Shown: positions 34,911 to 44,513, counted from the first letter of the stretch. The stretch: DNA of 56,817 nt from Sphingopyxis terrae subsp. terrae NBRC 15098 (GCF_001598815.1 NZ_BCZQ01000033.1:1-56817), one strand, 5' to 3'. Made by a program: numbers and translations. Notes: generated from the letters alone by a model not told the origin.

Positions 34911-35933
34911 TCAGGCGGAACGGAGCAGCGCGCCGGCATCGGGCGCGCGCTCCAGATAGGTCAAAAATCCGCGTTCGTAACGCGAAAGATATTTGGTCGC
35001 GCGCGGCAGGCGCCCCGCGGCCGTGGCGAAATCGCCGCGATCTTGCGCGGCGGCGATCATGGCGGGGTGGACATAGGCGCGCCGTGCGACCGCGGGCGTG
35101 TTGCCGAGCCGGTCGGCGACGCGCGTCAGCATCGCCTTGAGCGAGGGCGGTTCGGTGGCGTCGTACAGACAGGCGAATGCCTCGACGCTCGCCCACCAGG
35201 TGCGGAAATGCTTGGCGCTGAAATCGGCGCCCATCGCCTCGCGGATATAGGCGTTGACCTCGTCGGAGCCCACCGCGCATGGGCCGTCCGCATCCTCATA
35301 TTGGAAAAGATGCTGGCCGGGCAGGTCCTGCAACCGGCGCACCAGGGTCGCCAGGCTGCGGTCGCTGATCGTCACCTCGCGCCGCGCGCCGCCCTTGGCA
35401 CGGTAGCGGAGCCGGAGGCGCTGCCCCTCCAGTCGCGCGTGACGCCGGCGCAGCGTCGTCGCGCCGAAGCTCCTGTTCGCGGCGACATATTGTTCGTTGC
35501 CGACGCGCAGCGCGGCGAGGTCGAGCAGGCGGACGACCGCCGCGACGACGCGGTCCGCGCACAGCGATCGGCGGCGCAAATCGCTTTCCAGCCGCGCACG
35601 GAGCAGCGGCAGCGCGCGGCCGAAGGCGGCGCAGCGATCATATTTGTCGGCTTCGCGCGCGGCGCGGAAATCGGGGTGATAGCGATATTGCTTGCGCCCG
35701 CGCGCGTCGTAGCCGGTCGCAAGGATATGGCCGTTCGCGGCCGGGCAGAACCAGGCATCCTCATAGGCGGGGGGCAGGGCGATCGCGTTGAGGCGCTCGA
35801 TTTCGGCGCGGTCGCGGATCACCTTGCCCGCGGCGTCGCGATAGCGCCAGCCCGATGCCGTCCGTTCGCGGCGGATGCCGGGCAGGCTGTCGTCGACATG
35901 GATCAGGCGGGGGGCGGCACGCGGCGACGGCAT
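34911..35933 (-). CDS. DNA topoisomerase IB (poxvirus/bacterial type)
   Basis: A 340-residue eukaryotic-like type IB topoisomerase. The N-terminal DNA-binding domain contains GWRYRDAAGKVI and YHPDFRAAREADKYDR. The catalytic domain has an arginine in AALRVGNEQY, a lysine in the LRLRYRAKGG hairpin, an arginine/histidine in KHFRTWWASV and the nucleophilic tyrosine in VARRAYVHPAM (about residue 290). It relaxes supercoils by 3'-phosphotyrosyl nicking. Such genes are common, dispensable accessories in alphaproteobacteria. Upstream, the next gene on this strand ends 59 bases away. Confidence 0.92.
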   Translation of the reverse strand: MPSPRAAPRLIHVDDSLPGIRRERTASGWRYRDAAGKVIRDRAEIERLNAIALPPAYEDAWFCPAANGHILATGYDARGRKQYRYHPDFRAAREADKYDRCAAFGRALPLLRARLESDLRRRSLCADRVVAAVVRLLDLAALRVGNEQYVAANRSFGATTLRRRHARLEGQRLRLRYRAKGGARREVTISDRSLATLVRRLQDLPGQHLFQYEDADGPCAVGSDEVNAYIREAMGADFSAKHFRTWWASVEAFACLYDATEPPSLKAMLTRVADRLGNTPAVARRAYVHPAMIAAAQDRGDFATAAGRLPRATKYLSRYERGFLTYLERAPDAGALLRSA

Positions 35934-35992
35934 GCCTTGTTAAGCGTCCCGGCCGGGCGATGGTTCCCTTGGGCGGGCGAAGCGGGCAGGCG

Positions 35993-37120
35993 TCAGCCTT
36001 GGCGGCTTTGCGCTCGCCGCCCGGCCGCCAGCCGCGACAAGAGAGCGTCGCCGCCGCGCTGGACGATCCGCCGCGCCGGGACTTCCAGCCAGCGGTGGAG
36101 CAGGTGCGAGACGGCGAGCGTCAGCGCCACGAAAGCGGCGACCTTCGCCGGCGCGACCATCGCCGGATCGTCGACAAGGACCAGCTTGAACAGGATCCAC
36201 AGGAAGAAGTGCGACAGATAGACAGCATAGCTGATGTCGCCGAGCCACTGGGCGAGCCGCCCCGACAGCAGCGGGCGCGGCGCGAGCGACGCCTGGAGCG
36301 CGGCGATGACGACCGCCGCCATCGCCAGCGGGATCGCGGCAGGCTGGGGCAGGTCGGCGAACAGGATCACCGCCGCGAACAGCGCGAAGATCGCCGCGGT
36401 CGCATATATGACCCGGCCACCGTCGGCGCGCGCGCGCTGCGCCGTCCACCACTGGCAGAGCGCGACCCCGATGAAGAATTCGGCGAGGCAGCGGACGAGG
36501 CCGGTCGCCGCGATATCGTCGCCGATCCCCGCGCGCCCCGTCGCGGCGAACCAGCCGCCGAGCGCCGCCGCGAGCAGCAGCGCGAACAGCGGAAAGCTCC
36601 ACCGCCCGGCGGGCAATCGCGCCGCCCAGCCGCCCGTCGCGGCGAGCAGCAGATAGGCCGCCCATTCGGTTGAGATCGACCAGGCCGGATCGTTCCAGCG
36701 CAGATCGGCGGTGAAGCCCCAATTCTGGACCAGCAGCGCGTGCGCGGGCAGCGCGGCAAAGCCGTAATGCGGCCCCGGATCGCGCCCGCTGGCGAGCAGC
36801 GCGAGCGCGAACAGCGCCATCGCCGCCAGTATCGCGAGATGCAGCGGAAAGATGCGCGCGATGCGGCGGACCAGAAAGCGCGGCGCGGCGCGCGTCCCCT
36901 CGGCAACGAACGCCGGGCCGTAATTCCACCACAGCACGAAGCCCGACAGGACGAAGAAGAGATCGACCGCAAGATAGCCGTGCGCGAAACCGTCGATGAC
37001 CGGGCCGGGCAGATAGCCCGCCATGCCGCCGCGGATATGGTAGAAAAGCACCGCAAGCGCCGCAAAGCCGCGCACCCCGGTCAGCGTCGGCAGCATGCGG
37101 GGCTTTTGCACCGCGATCAT
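35993..37120 (-). CDS. Acyltransferase family 3 membrane protein (OafA-like)
   Basis: A 375-residue multi-pass protein beginning MIAVQKPRMLPTLTGVRGFA. The conserved TGVRGFAALAVLFYH segment, with its catalytic histidine region, followed by DLFFVLSGFVLW, marks acyltransferase_3. About ten hydrophobic segments follow. These enzymes O-acetylate or succinylate surface polysaccharides and lipids. The ATG overlaps the stop of the upstream O-ligase gene (ATGA, 37117-37120), so the two are translationally coupled and likely decorate the same exopolysaccharide. Confidence 0.9.
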   Translation of the reverse strand: MIAVQKPRMLPTLTGVRGFAALAVLFYHIRGGMAGYLPGPVIDGFAHGYLAVDLFFVLSGFVLWWNYGPAFVAEGTRAAPRFLVRRIARIFPLHLAILAAMALFALALLASGRDPGPHYGFAALPAHALLVQNWGFTADLRWNDPAWSISTEWAAYLLLAATGGWAARLPAGRWSFPLFALLLAAALGGWFAATGRAGIGDDIAATGLVRCLAEFFIGVALCQWWTAQRARADGGRVIYATAAIFALFAAVILFADLPQPAAIPLAMAAVVIAALQASLAPRPLLSGRLAQWLGDISYAVYLSHFFLWILFKLVLVDDPAMVAPAKVAAFVALTLAVSHLLHRWLEVPARRIVQRGGDALLSRLAAGRRAQSRQG

Positions 37121-38475
37121 GCGGCAAATCCCTGCGCGCGCGGCCGCATCCAGTTGCGTCCCGATTCCTGCTCGCGGCGGCGGCAATAGGTCGACAGCCC
37201 GATTTCGAGCGCCAGCATCATGTAGATGAAGGGCTGGAAAGCGATACCGACGAACAGCGACCCGACCATATAGACGATATGGCCGTGCTGGAGCGCGGTC
37301 GCGAGCGGTGCGATCCATTGCTCCTCGGCGCGGCGTGTCTTGAGGTAACGGCGGCGCACCCGCTCCATCTGGACGATGCCGGTGATGTGGAGCAGCAGCC
37401 ACAGCAGCGTGCCGGGATAGCCCTGTTCGCCCAACATTTCGAAATAGGCCGAATGATAGGCGCGCGACTGTTCGTCATGGATCACCGGATCGCCCGCGCC
37501 GGGACGACCCGCATCGGCGTTCGACCCGGTGGTTTCGACGCGCAGACGGTTCTGCATATAGGCCTCGAACCCGCCGCCGAACGGATGGTCCTTCGCATAG
37601 TCCCACGTCCACGCCCACACCGCGACGCGCGTAGATGCCGACTGGTCGGTGCGATAATCCTGCAGCGTTTCCATGCGCTGCGTATAGCTTTGCGGCAGGA
37701 AGGGGATCGCCGCGGCGACGAGCAGCACCGCCCCCATGATATACAGCAGCCGGTGCTTGACCGCGCGCAGCGACAGCAGCGCCAGCACGCCCAGGCAGAT
37801 CAGCCCGGTGCGCGCCTGCGTCCCCACCGGCAGCAACATGCAGGCGAAGCAGAGCGCGAAGCAGAAGAGCGAAACGCGCCAGTCGGGCGGAAAGACGGTG
37901 CCGTGGCGGCGGAACCACAGGATCGCGGGGATGATCGACACCGCGACCGTCGACATGGTGCTGCCTTCATACAGGCCGTAATTTTCGGACAGCAGCAGTT
38001 GCAATTCGCCATAGCCGCCGCCGCCCGCGGCGGTCTTGATCCCGCCGGCGATCGCGATCGTCGCGGCCGACAGCAGCATGAAGAGCAGCAGCGATTCGAT
38101 GCGCAGCTTCGTGCGCAGCGTCAGCGGCAGGAAGATCGCCCAGACGAGCGCCTTCCACACCCATCCCCATTTATCGAGCGCCTCGACCGGAAAGTCGGCG
38201 CCCATCGTCGTCATCCAGCAATAAAAGAGCAGGATTAGCATCAACGTCTGCCGCCCCGACCAGCGCGTGTCGCGCTTGTCGTCGAAGGCGAGCCACCCGA
38301 TGATCGCGAGGATGAAGACGATCAGCGAGATCGGAATCGAATTGATCAGGAAATAGCTGAGCCGCTGCGGCGCGACGATGTCGATGTAGCAAAAGCACAG
38401 CACGAACAGGAACGGCTTGCGAAAGCCGACCCCGATGAAGGCGAACAGAAAGGCGACGAAGGCAAGGTCACGCAT
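37117..38475 (-). CDS. Putative O-glycosylation ligase, exosortase A system-associated
   Basis: A 452-residue polytopic membrane protein with about eleven hydrophobic helices. The N-terminus MRDLAFVAFLFAFIGVGFRK followed by IDIVAPQRLSYF is typical of the Wzy/WaaL-like ligases linked to exosortase A (TIGR03097-type). A large periplasmic loop near residues 300-370 includes the HSAYFEMLGEQGYPG region that carries family-conserved residues. It would polymerise or ligate polysaccharide on the periplasmic face. The start at 38475 overlaps the end of a small membrane protein gene, and the stop overlaps the acyltransferase start. Confidence 0.88.
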   Translation of the reverse strand: MRDLAFVAFLFAFIGVGFRKPFLFVLCFCYIDIVAPQRLSYFLINSIPISLIVFILAIIGWLAFDDKRDTRWSGRQTLMLILLFYCWMTTMGADFPVEALDKWGWVWKALVWAIFLPLTLRTKLRIESLLLFMLLSAATIAIAGGIKTAAGGGGYGELQLLLSENYGLYEGSTMSTVAVSIIPAILWFRRHGTVFPPDWRVSLFCFALCFACMLLPVGTQARTGLICLGVLALLSLRAVKHRLLYIMGAVLLVAAAIPFLPQSYTQRMETLQDYRTDQSASTRVAVWAWTWDYAKDHPFGGGFEAYMQNRLRVETTGSNADAGRPGAGDPVIHDEQSRAYHSAYFEMLGEQGYPGTLLWLLLHITGIVQMERVRRRYLKTRRAEEQWIAPLATALQHGHIVYMVGSLFVGIAFQPFIYMMLALEIGLSTYCRRREQESGRNWMRPRAQGFAA

Positions 38476-38653
38476 CGGATCGGCGATCCTCCGCGGCCTC
38501 GGCCGCCATCGCCGCCATGCGTTCGGCATCGCGCTGTTGCTGCCACAGCATGCGCGGGCCGACTTCGCGGTCGAGGTCGTCGCGGTGCAGCAGGCGCCAG
38601 AGGGCGATCGCCATCAGCACATGCGTCAGGGCAATCGCAAAATTGTCGATCAT
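38468..38653 (-). CDS. Small membrane protein (61 residues) upstream of exosortase-associated ligase
   Basis: A 61-residue frame starting MIDNFAIALTHVLMAIALWR, a single hydrophobic helix followed by a charged helix (DLDREVGPRMLWQQQRDAER). Its end overlaps the ligase start by 8 bases, which argues for a real coupled gene rather than a chance frame. A regulatory or accessory role for polysaccharide export is possible; the family is unrecognised. Confidence 0.6.
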   Translation of the reverse strand: MIDNFAIALTHVLMAIALWRLLHRDDLDREVGPRMLWQQQRDAERMAAMAAEAAEDRRSDA

Positions 38654-38757
38654 CGGCGGCGCACCTGGCTTCCCCTGCGGCCCGCAGGCCCGTTTCGGCG
38701 GCTTTACCCGATCGGGGTTGACGCGGCGTTAAGGCTTGTATGGCAAAGGCTTGGCCG

Positions 38758-39981
38758 ATGACCCGGATCCTGCACGTCCTTGACCATAGCCTGCCGGCGC
38801 ACAGCGGCTACACCTTTCGCACCCGGGCGCTGATGAAGGCGCAGGCGGCGAAGGGATGGGCGGTTGCCGGGGTGACGGGGGTCCGCCATCCCGACCCCGG
38901 ACCGCCCGTCGAAACCGTCGACGGGCTGACCTTCTATCGCACGCCGCCGATCGCGCCCGCGCGCTCGCCGTGGCGCGAATGGCGCGAAATCGGCGCGCTG
39001 GCGGACCGTGTCGCGGCGCTGGTCGACGAATGGCGCCCCGATCTGCTCCACGCCCACTCGCCTGTTCTCGACGGGCTCGCGGCGCTGCGCGTCGGCAAAC
39101 GGCTCGGCATTCCGGTGATATACGAAATCCGCGCCTTCTGGGAAGATGCGGCGGTCGGCAACGGCACGGGGCGCGAGGGCAGCGCGCGCTATTTCCTGAC
39201 CCGTCAGCTCGAAAGCCATGCCGTCCGCGCCGCCGATGCCGTCGCGGTGATCTGCGAAGGGCTGCGCGGCGACCTGATCGCGCGCGGCGTCGATCCCGCG
39301 AAGATCGTCGTCTCACCCAATGGCGTCGACCTCGACCTGTTCGGCGACCCGCCACCGCGCGACGATGCGCTCGCCGCCGACCTCGGCCTCATGCCGGGCG
39401 AAGCGGTGATCGGCTTCATCGGCAGCTTTTATGATTATGAGGGGATCGACGATCTGGTCGCCGCGATGCCCGCGCTCGTCGCTGCCGAACCCGGCGCGCG
39501 GCTGCTGCTCGTCGGCGGCGGGCCGATGGAGGCGGCGCTCAAGGCCCAGGCGGCGGCGTCGCCCGTCGCCGACCGCATTCTGTTCGTCGGCCGGGTGCCG
39601 CATCAGGCGGTCGAGCGCTATTATTCGCTGATCGACATCCTCGCCTATCCGCGCAAGAAAATGCGGCTTACCGATCTCGTCACGCCGCTGAAGCCGCTCG
39701 AAGCGATGGCGCAGGGCAAGCTCGTCGCTGCGTCCGATGTCGGCGGCCACCGTGAACTGATCGCCGACGGCGTCACGGGTACGCTGTTCGCGCCCGACGA
39801 TCCACCGGCAATCGCCGCGGCCCTTGCCGAACTGCTGCGCGATCGCGACATTTGGGACGAACGCCGCCGGACCGCGCGGGCGTTCGTCGAGGCCGATCGT
39901 AACTGGTCGTCAAACATTTTGCGTTACGAGCCCGTTTACCAGAGACTGCTGCGCCGCGGCGCTGCATCGCTCGCGGCTTGA
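38758..39981 (+). CDS. Glycosyltransferase, exosortase A system-associated
   Basis: A 407-residue GT4-type protein. The N-terminus MTRILHVLDHSLPAHSGYTF with TRALMKAQAAKGW is the distinctive start of the exosortase-A-linked glycosyltransferases (TIGR04063-type). A GT-B C-domain shows GFIGSFYDYEGIDDLV and the region TPLKPLEAMAQGK in place of a clear EX7E. I use ATG 38758 for agreement with the family; ATG 38740 is also open. It is divergent from the ligase cluster, with a shared promoter region of about 100 bases containing TTGACG. Confidence 0.88.
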   Translation: MTRILHVLDHSLPAHSGYTFRTRALMKAQAAKGWAVAGVTGVRHPDPGPPVETVDGLTFYRTPPIAPARSPWREWREIGALADRVAALVDEWRPDLLHAHSPVLDGLAALRVGKRLGIPVIYEIRAFWEDAAVGNGTGREGSARYFLTRQLESHAVRAADAVAVICEGLRGDLIARGVDPAKIVVSPNGVDLDLFGDPPPRDDALAADLGLMPGEAVIGFIGSFYDYEGIDDLVAAMPALVAAEPGARLLLVGGGPMEAALKAQAAASPVADRILFVGRVPHQAVERYYSLIDILAYPRKKMRLTDLVTPLKPLEAMAQGKLVAASDVGGHRELIADGVTGTLFAPDDPPAIAAALAELLRDRDIWDERRRTARAFVEADRNWSSNILRYEPVYQRLLRRGAASLAA

Positions 39982-40017
39982 TGCTATAGGACAGGCTCCT
40001 CTGCGGGAGCGACGGAT

Positions 40018-40953
40018 TTGGACGATATGGACGACAGCGCCGACGGCTCCGACAAGGTTTCGCATCGCAAGGCCCGCGCCGCCGCCTGGATGCGCGCGCT
40101 CCGCCCGGCGATGCCGGCGGTGATCGGCGCCGCGGCGCTGACCTTCCTCTTCGCCGCGGTCATGCCGATGGCGTGGGTGTTCGGCATTGGCTGGAACCTC
40201 TATCTCGACCGTCTGTCGGACCTGTTCGTGCCGCCGGTCGGCAATGGCGCCCGCCTCGCGCTGGCGCTCGGCATGGCGTTCGTCGCTGCGCTGATTGCGG
40301 CCTTTGTCGCGCTTCTGATCGCCGAGCCCGAGGCGTCGGGCCTTGCCGCGCTCGGGCGCCGTCTGCGCCGCCGCCAGGAGGCTGTCGACGATGATATTCC
40401 GGTGCGCCGTCGCGCGGACCTCCACCCCGACGATCTGCCGCGTGCGCCGCTGCGCGCCGGGCGCGACCTGCCCGAACAGGGGCTGGGACCGGTCGATGCG
40501 GCGCCCGAGGTCGCGGCGGACTATCTTCCCGAATATGAACCCGAGGCGCTTGCCGGTGCCGATGTCGTCGAGGATGCGGACGCTGTCGAGATCGTCGAAG
40601 CGGCCGTGGCACCCTATACGCCGCCCGCAGCCGACGCTGCGCCGGACGAAGAGGATGAACTGATCCTCGCCGATCTCGCGCCGGTCGAGGTTGAAACGCC
40701 CGGTGACGAACCCTGGCTTCAACCCGCAAAGGTTGCCGGACCGGCGATGCCCGATCCCGCCGACAAATCGCTCGGCGCGATGGTCGCGCGCTTCGAGGCA
40801 GGGCTCGCCCGGCGCCGCGAAACCAGGACGGCAACCGCCGCAGTCCCGGTGCCCGATGTCGCCGCCAACGAAGATGCCGACGAAGAAATCGACTTCGCGC
40901 TCGAAGCCGCGCTGAGCACCTTGCATCGCCTGAACCGCGGCACGACGGGCTGA
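40018..40953 (+). CDS. Membrane protein with long acidic tail, unrecognised
   Basis: A protein of about 311 residues from TTG 40018 (GGGAG upstream), or 308 from ATG 40027. A short cytosolic head (SDKVSHRKARAAAWMR) leads to two hydrophobic segments (about 30-60 and 75-105). The rest is a low-complexity acidic tail (Asp/Glu/Ala/Pro) with DVVEDADAVEIVEAA and EEDELILADLA. Such tails are often flexible protein-binding regions. It follows the glycosyltransferase after 36 bases on the same strand and may share its function. No family is recognised. Confidence 0.65.
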   Translation: MDDMDDSADGSDKVSHRKARAAAWMRALRPAMPAVIGAAALTFLFAAVMPMAWVFGIGWNLYLDRLSDLFVPPVGNGARLALALGMAFVAALIAAFVALLIAEPEASGLAALGRRLRRRQEAVDDDIPVRRRADLHPDDLPRAPLRAGRDLPEQGLGPVDAAPEVAADYLPEYEPEALAGADVVEDADAVEIVEAAVAPYTPPAADAAPDEEDELILADLAPVEVETPGDEPWLQPAKVAGPAMPDPADKSLGAMVARFEAGLARRRETRTATAAVPVPDVAANEDADEEIDFALEAALSTLHRLNRGTTG

Positions 40954-41118
40954 ACCGCCGCTCCCGGCGGCCCGAAATCGCTTTCCTACATTGTTCCGGC
41001 ATGCCAGCCTCGCCGCATGCCTTCCGTGCCATCCTTTCCTGCGCGACCCTTGCGGCGGCGGCCACTTTGCGCCCGGCGCGCTGCCGCAGCGCGTCCGCTT
41101 CGCCACAGCCGGCACAAT

Positions 41119-41149
41119 GCAATCGCGTGTGAAGTTGCGCAGTTTTCCG
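41119..41149 (+). repeat. Dispersed motif copy 1 (AATCGCGTGTGAAGTTGCGC)
   Basis: AATCGCGTGTGAAGTTGCGC followed by a pyrimidine-rich TTTTCCGCC. It is near-identical to copy 3 at 53450-53484 on the minus strand and similar to copy 2 at 41221. Function unknown. Confidence 0.6.
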
Positions 41150-41220
41150 CCATTTTTCGAACCGCACCGCGCCGCAGGCATCGCCCGGTCCTGCGGCGCC
41201 TTCGGGACGCCGTAACTGCC

Positions 41221-41250
41221 GCAATCGCGCGTGAAGTTGTACGCTTTTCT
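41221..41250 (+). repeat. Dispersed motif copy 2 (AATCGCGCGTGAAGTTGTAC)
   Basis: GCAATCGCGCGTGAAGTTGT followed by ACGCTTTTCTGCG. It diverges from copy 1 at a few positions while keeping the GTGAAGTTG core and the following T-run. Confidence 0.55.
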
Positions 41251-41327
41251 GCGCCTTTCGCGCCGGTTGCCGTGCGCGGCTGCGCGGCGGTGCTGACAGC
41301 GCGCAATTCCCCTGCTAACGGCGCGCG

Positions 41328-43151
41328 ATGACGACTCCTCTCTCGCATATCCGTAATTTCTCGATCATCGCGCATATCGACCATGGCAAGTCGACGCTCG
41401 CCGACCGGCTGATCCAGTTCACAGGCGGGCTGACCGAGCGCGAAATGTCGGCGCAGGTTCTCGACAATATGGACATCGAGAAAGAGCGCGGGATCACGAT
41501 CAAGGCGCAGACCGTTCGCCTGACGTACAAGGCGCACGACGGCGAAACCTATCAGCTCAATCTGATGGACACGCCCGGCCACGTCGACTTCGCCTATGAA
41601 GTCTCGCGCAGCCTGGCCGCGTGCGAGGGCGCGCTGCTCGTCGTCGACGCGGCGCAGGGGGTCGAGGCGCAGACGCTCGCCAACGTCTATCAGTCGATCG
41701 AGCATGACCATGAAATCGTGCCGGTCATCAACAAGATCGACCTGCCCGCCGCCGACACCGACAAGGTGAAGGCGGAGATCGAGGATATCATCGGCCTGCC
41801 TGCCGACGATGCGGTTCTGGCCAGCGCCAAGTCGGGGATCGGCATCGAGGAAACGCTCGAAGCCATCGTCGCCAGGATTCCGCCGCCGAAGGGCGACGCC
41901 GCGGCGCCGCTCGTCGCGATGCTCGTCGACAGCTGGTACGACCCCTATCTCGGCGTCGTGATCCTGGTTCGCGTCGTCGACGGGGTGCTGAAAAAGGGTC
42001 AGCAGATCAAGTTCATGCAGGCGGGGACGACCCATCTGATCGACCGCGTCGGCTGTTTCACCCCGAAGCGGACCGACCTTGTCGAGATCGGTCCGGGCGA
42101 GATCGGTTTCATCACCGCACAGATCAAGGACGTTGCGCAGGCGCGTGTCGGCGATACGGTCACCGACGCCAAAAGGCCCGCCGCGGCGCCGCTCCCGGGG
42201 TTCAAGGAAGTTCAGCCGGTCGTCTTCTGCGGCCTCTTCCCGACCGATGCCAATGATTTCGAGAAACTGCGCGAAAGCATCCAGAAGCTGCGGCTCAACG
42301 ATGCGTCGTTCAGTTTCGAAATGGAGACGAGCGCCGCGTTGGGCTTCGGCTTCCGCTGCGGCTTTCTGGGTCTTCTGCACCTCGAGATCATTCAGGAGCG
42401 GCTGACCCGCGAATATGACCTCGACCTCATCACCACCGCGCCGTCGGTGGTCTACAAGCTCAAGCTCACCCGGTCGAAGGAAGGCGGCCCGACCGAGATG
42501 GAGCTGCACAATCCTGCCGACATGCCCGATCCGAACCGGATCGAGGAGATTGAGGAGCCGTGGATCGAGGCGGTTATCTATGTCCCCGACGAATATCTGG
42601 GCTCGATCCTCAAACTCTGTCAGGACCGCCGCGGCATCCAGAAGAATCTGACCTATGTCGGCGGCCGCGCGCAGATCACCTATGAACTGCCGCTCAACGA
42701 AGTGGTGTTCGATTTCTACGACCGGCTGAAGAGCATTTCGCGCGGCTATGCCTCGTTCGACTATCACCAGATCGGTCACCGCCCCGGCGATCTCGTCAAG
42801 ATGAGCATCCTCGTCAACAACGAGCCGGTCGATGCGCTGTCGATGATCGTCCACCGCGGCAGCGCCGAGGCGCGCGGACGCGGGATGTGCGAGCGGCTCA
42901 AGGATCTGATCCCGCGCCACATGTTCAAGATCCCGATCCAGGCGGCGATCGGCGGCAAGGTGATCGCGCGCGAAACCATCGCGGCGCTGCGCAAGGACGT
43001 CACCGCCAAATGCTATGGCGGCGACGCGACCCGCAAGAAGAAGCTCCTCGAAAAGCAGAAGGAGGGCAAGAAGCGGATGCGCGAATATGGCAACGTCAAC
43101 ATCCCGCAGGAGGCGTTCATCGCGGCGCTGCGAATGGGCGACGACGCCTGA
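41328..43151 (+). CDS. lepA: Elongation factor 4 (LepA) translational GTPase
   Basis: A 607-residue GTPase that acts on ribosomes in assembly and back-translocation-like rescue. G1 is [14 protein letters not shown] (about 13-26), G3 is DTPGHVDF, G4 is NKID and G5 is SAKSG. The EF-G-like domains follow, then the LepA-specific C-terminal domain ([21 protein letters not shown]). Length is close to the E. coli protein (599). It stands alone, with 374 bases of non-coding DNA before it, and is convergent with the XRE gene 9 bases after its stop. Confidence 0.98.
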   Translation: MTTPLSHIRNFSIIAHIDHGKSTLADRLIQFTGGLTEREMSAQVLDNMDIEKERGITIKAQTVRLTYKAHDGETYQLNLMDTPGHVDFAYEVSRSLAACEGALLVVDAAQGVEAQTLANVYQSIEHDHEIVPVINKIDLPAADTDKVKAEIEDIIGLPADDAVLASAKSGIGIEETLEAIVARIPPPKGDAAAPLVAMLVDSWYDPYLGVVILVRVVDGVLKKGQQIKFMQAGTTHLIDRVGCFTPKRTDLVEIGPGEIGFITAQIKDVAQARVGDTVTDAKRPAAAPLPGFKEVQPVVFCGLFPTDANDFEKLRESIQKLRLNDASFSFEMETSAALGFGFRCGFLGLLHLEIIQERLTREYDLDLITTAPSVVYKLKLTRSKEGGPTEMELHNPADMPDPNRIEEIEEPWIEAVIYVPDEYLGSILKLCQDRRGIQKNLTYVGGRAQITYELPLNEVVFDFYDRLKSISRGYASFDYHQIGHRPGDLVKMSILVNNEPVDALSMIVHRGSAEARGRGMCERLKDLIPRHMFKIPIQAAIGGKVIARETIAALRKDVTAKCYGGDATRKKKLLEKQKEGKKRMREYGNVNIPQEAFIAALRMGDDA

Positions 43152-43160
43152 GGGCGCGCG

Positions 43161-43511
43161 CTACATCTCGATGATGATCTTGACCTTCGCCGGTGTCGTG
43201 CCGGCGGCCTCAGCGATCTCGCGGCGCGCCTGCGCGACCAGCTCGCCGAGATGTGCCGACTGAGGCGGACCGCCGAGGCCGTTCAGGTCTGCAAGCGGGG
43301 TGCCGAGCACATCGGCGAGCCGGCGCAGCCGCGCCGGCTTGGGGCGCGACCGGTCCTGCTCCCAATAGCAGACCGACGTCACCGCAACGCCAAGCTGGCG
43401 GGCAATATCCCGCTGCGTCAGCTGCCGCGCCTTGCGCAACCGCACCAGCCGCCCGCCGAGCGTTTCGGGAAAGGCGGCGCCCCCGGCGAAATCGGGGCTT
43501 TTGAAATCCAT
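43161..43511 (-). CDS. XRE-type helix-turn-helix transcriptional regulator
   Basis: A 116-residue protein starting MDFKSPDFAGGAAFPET. The HTH_3 domain is at about 20-75: LGGRLVRLRKARQLTQRDIA, RQLGVAVTSVCYWEQDRSRP and LADVLGTPLADL. The remainder is a short helical tail ending AKVKIIIEM. It may act as a stand-alone repressor of unknown target. Its promoter region (43512-43690) is shared divergently with the GNAT gene. A start 16 codons upstream (43559) is possible. Confidence 0.82.
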   Translation of the reverse strand: MDFKSPDFAGGAAFPETLGGRLVRLRKARQLTQRDIARQLGVAVTSVCYWEQDRSRPKPARLRRLADVLGTPLADLNGLGGPPQSAHLGELVAQARREIAEAAGTTPAKVKIIIEM

Positions 43512-43690
43512 TATCTGCACGACCCGGCCATTTCGTTTGTTGGCCGTTCCGAATATCAAAGCACGCGGCGGGCTACTTTCAACTTTTCACGCAAAAATAA
43601 GGGGCTGCACCCTCCGGCAGGGGTGATTGTCTTTCGGCCCGGGCGGCGATAGCTTGCCGAACACCGACGACAGCCGGGAAAGGACGAAGG

Positions 43691-44317
43691 GTGCACGCTC
43701 CCGCAAGGCCGATCGACGACATCGTCGTGCACAGCGTGCTCAACGACGGAACCGCGGTATGCCTGCGGACGATCCGGCCCGACGACGCCGGCCTGCTCCG
43801 CGCCGGAATTCAGAAACTCTCAGCCGAATCGCGCTATCTGCGCTTCTTTTCGCCCGCGCCGGCCATGCCCGATGCTGTGATCGAGCGGCTGGTCGATGTC
43901 GATGGCCACGACCATATCGCCTGGGGCGCGATTTGCACCGAATGCGAGGGCGAACCGGCGATCGGTGCGGTTCATGCCGTCCGGCACAAGGCAGGCGCCG
44001 GCGGGGACGAGATGCGCGTCGGCGAATATTCGATCGCGATCCTCGACGCCTTTCACGGCCAGGGCCTCGCCCGGATGATGACCGCGGCGCTGCTCGTCGA
44101 TTGTCTCGCCGAAGGGCTGACGACGCTTGACGTGAACATCCTGTCCGAAAATCACGCCGCACTGGGACTGATCAAGGCGATGGGCGGCACACGCAAGGAG
44201 GAATCGCGCGGCGTTGCGGAATATGTGATCGACGTCGCGGCGGCGCTGGAGGCGCTGCGCAGCGACGCGGGCGCACGCGGGGTTCAGGATGTGCTGAAGC
44301 AACTCGGTGCCGGATAG
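43691..44317 (+). CDS. GNAT family N-acetyltransferase
   Basis: A 208-residue GNAT protein beginning at GTG 43691. The N-terminal TAVCLRTIRPDDAGLLRAGI and LSAESRYLRFFSP resemble acetyltransferases of the Pat/AcuA-like group that act on proteins or CoA ligases. The acetyl-CoA binding loop is DAFHGQGLARMMTAAL (Q/RxxGxG/A type), followed by NILSENHAALGLIKAMGG. The substrate is unknown. It is divergent to the XRE regulator and ends before a 240-base convergent gap containing a terminator. Confidence 0.87.
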   Translation: MHAPARPIDDIVVHSVLNDGTAVCLRTIRPDDAGLLRAGIQKLSAESRYLRFFSPAPAMPDAVIERLVDVDGHDHIAWGAICTECEGEPAIGAVHAVRHKAGAGGDEMRVGEYSIAILDAFHGQGLARMMTAALLVDCLAEGLTTLDVNILSENHAALGLIKAMGGTRKEESRGVAEYVIDVAAALEALRSDAGARGVQDVLKQLGAG

Positions 44318-44480
44318 ACCGGTGGTCCTCCCCGCCGCCGGGGGTCGCGACCGGCGGCGGGAAGGTGAAGAACGCGGGTGTCGGAGCCCCCGTGTCCCAC
44401 GCACATCGCTCTAACGGCGCTGCCATGACGTCACCGTGACCGACGTCACAGGGGCGAATTTTTTAGATCACGAACAAGCG

Positions 44481-44513
44481 AAAGGGCGCCAGCGGCATGC
44501 GCTGGCGCCCTTT
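44481..44513. terminator. Bidirectional-type hairpin terminator between GNAT and lipoprotein genes
   Basis: AAAGGGCGCCAGCG pairs perfectly with CGCTGGCGCCCTTT around a 4-base loop (GCAT-type), a 14-bp stem. It lies 45 bases after the stop of the minus-strand lipoprotein gene and is the best end signal for it. The U-runs are short in both directions. Confidence 0.75.

Larger units (their letters stand above)
40954..41327. other. Intergenic region (374 bp) upstream of lepA with two copies of a dispersed motif
   Basis: No convincing gene. A 104-codon frame at 41017-41331 (plus strand) exists, but it lacks a ribosome site, is Arg/Ala-rich and its translation follows the repeats rather than a protein pattern. 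Two copies of a roughly 30-bp motif lie at 41119-41149 and 41221-41250, 102 bases apart. No clear terminator was found; a promoter for lepA is expected here but I cannot place it. Confidence 0.6.

Noticed and set aside
33645..36221. 858-codon plus-strand frame across the MscS and topoisomerase genes
   Set aside because: Antisense shadow: the minus strand carries clear MscS and topoisomerase IB motifs, and the plus-strand translation is low-complexity Arg/Asp/Gly/Ala.
41017..41331. 104-codon frame upstream of lepA
   Set aside because: No ribosome site, Arg/Ala-rich, follows dispersed repeats; treated as non-coding.
44427..44449. GACGTCAC repeated at 44427 and 44442 as a possible operator
   Set aside because: It lies in a convergent gap after both flanking genes, so it is not placed to control a promoter seen here.
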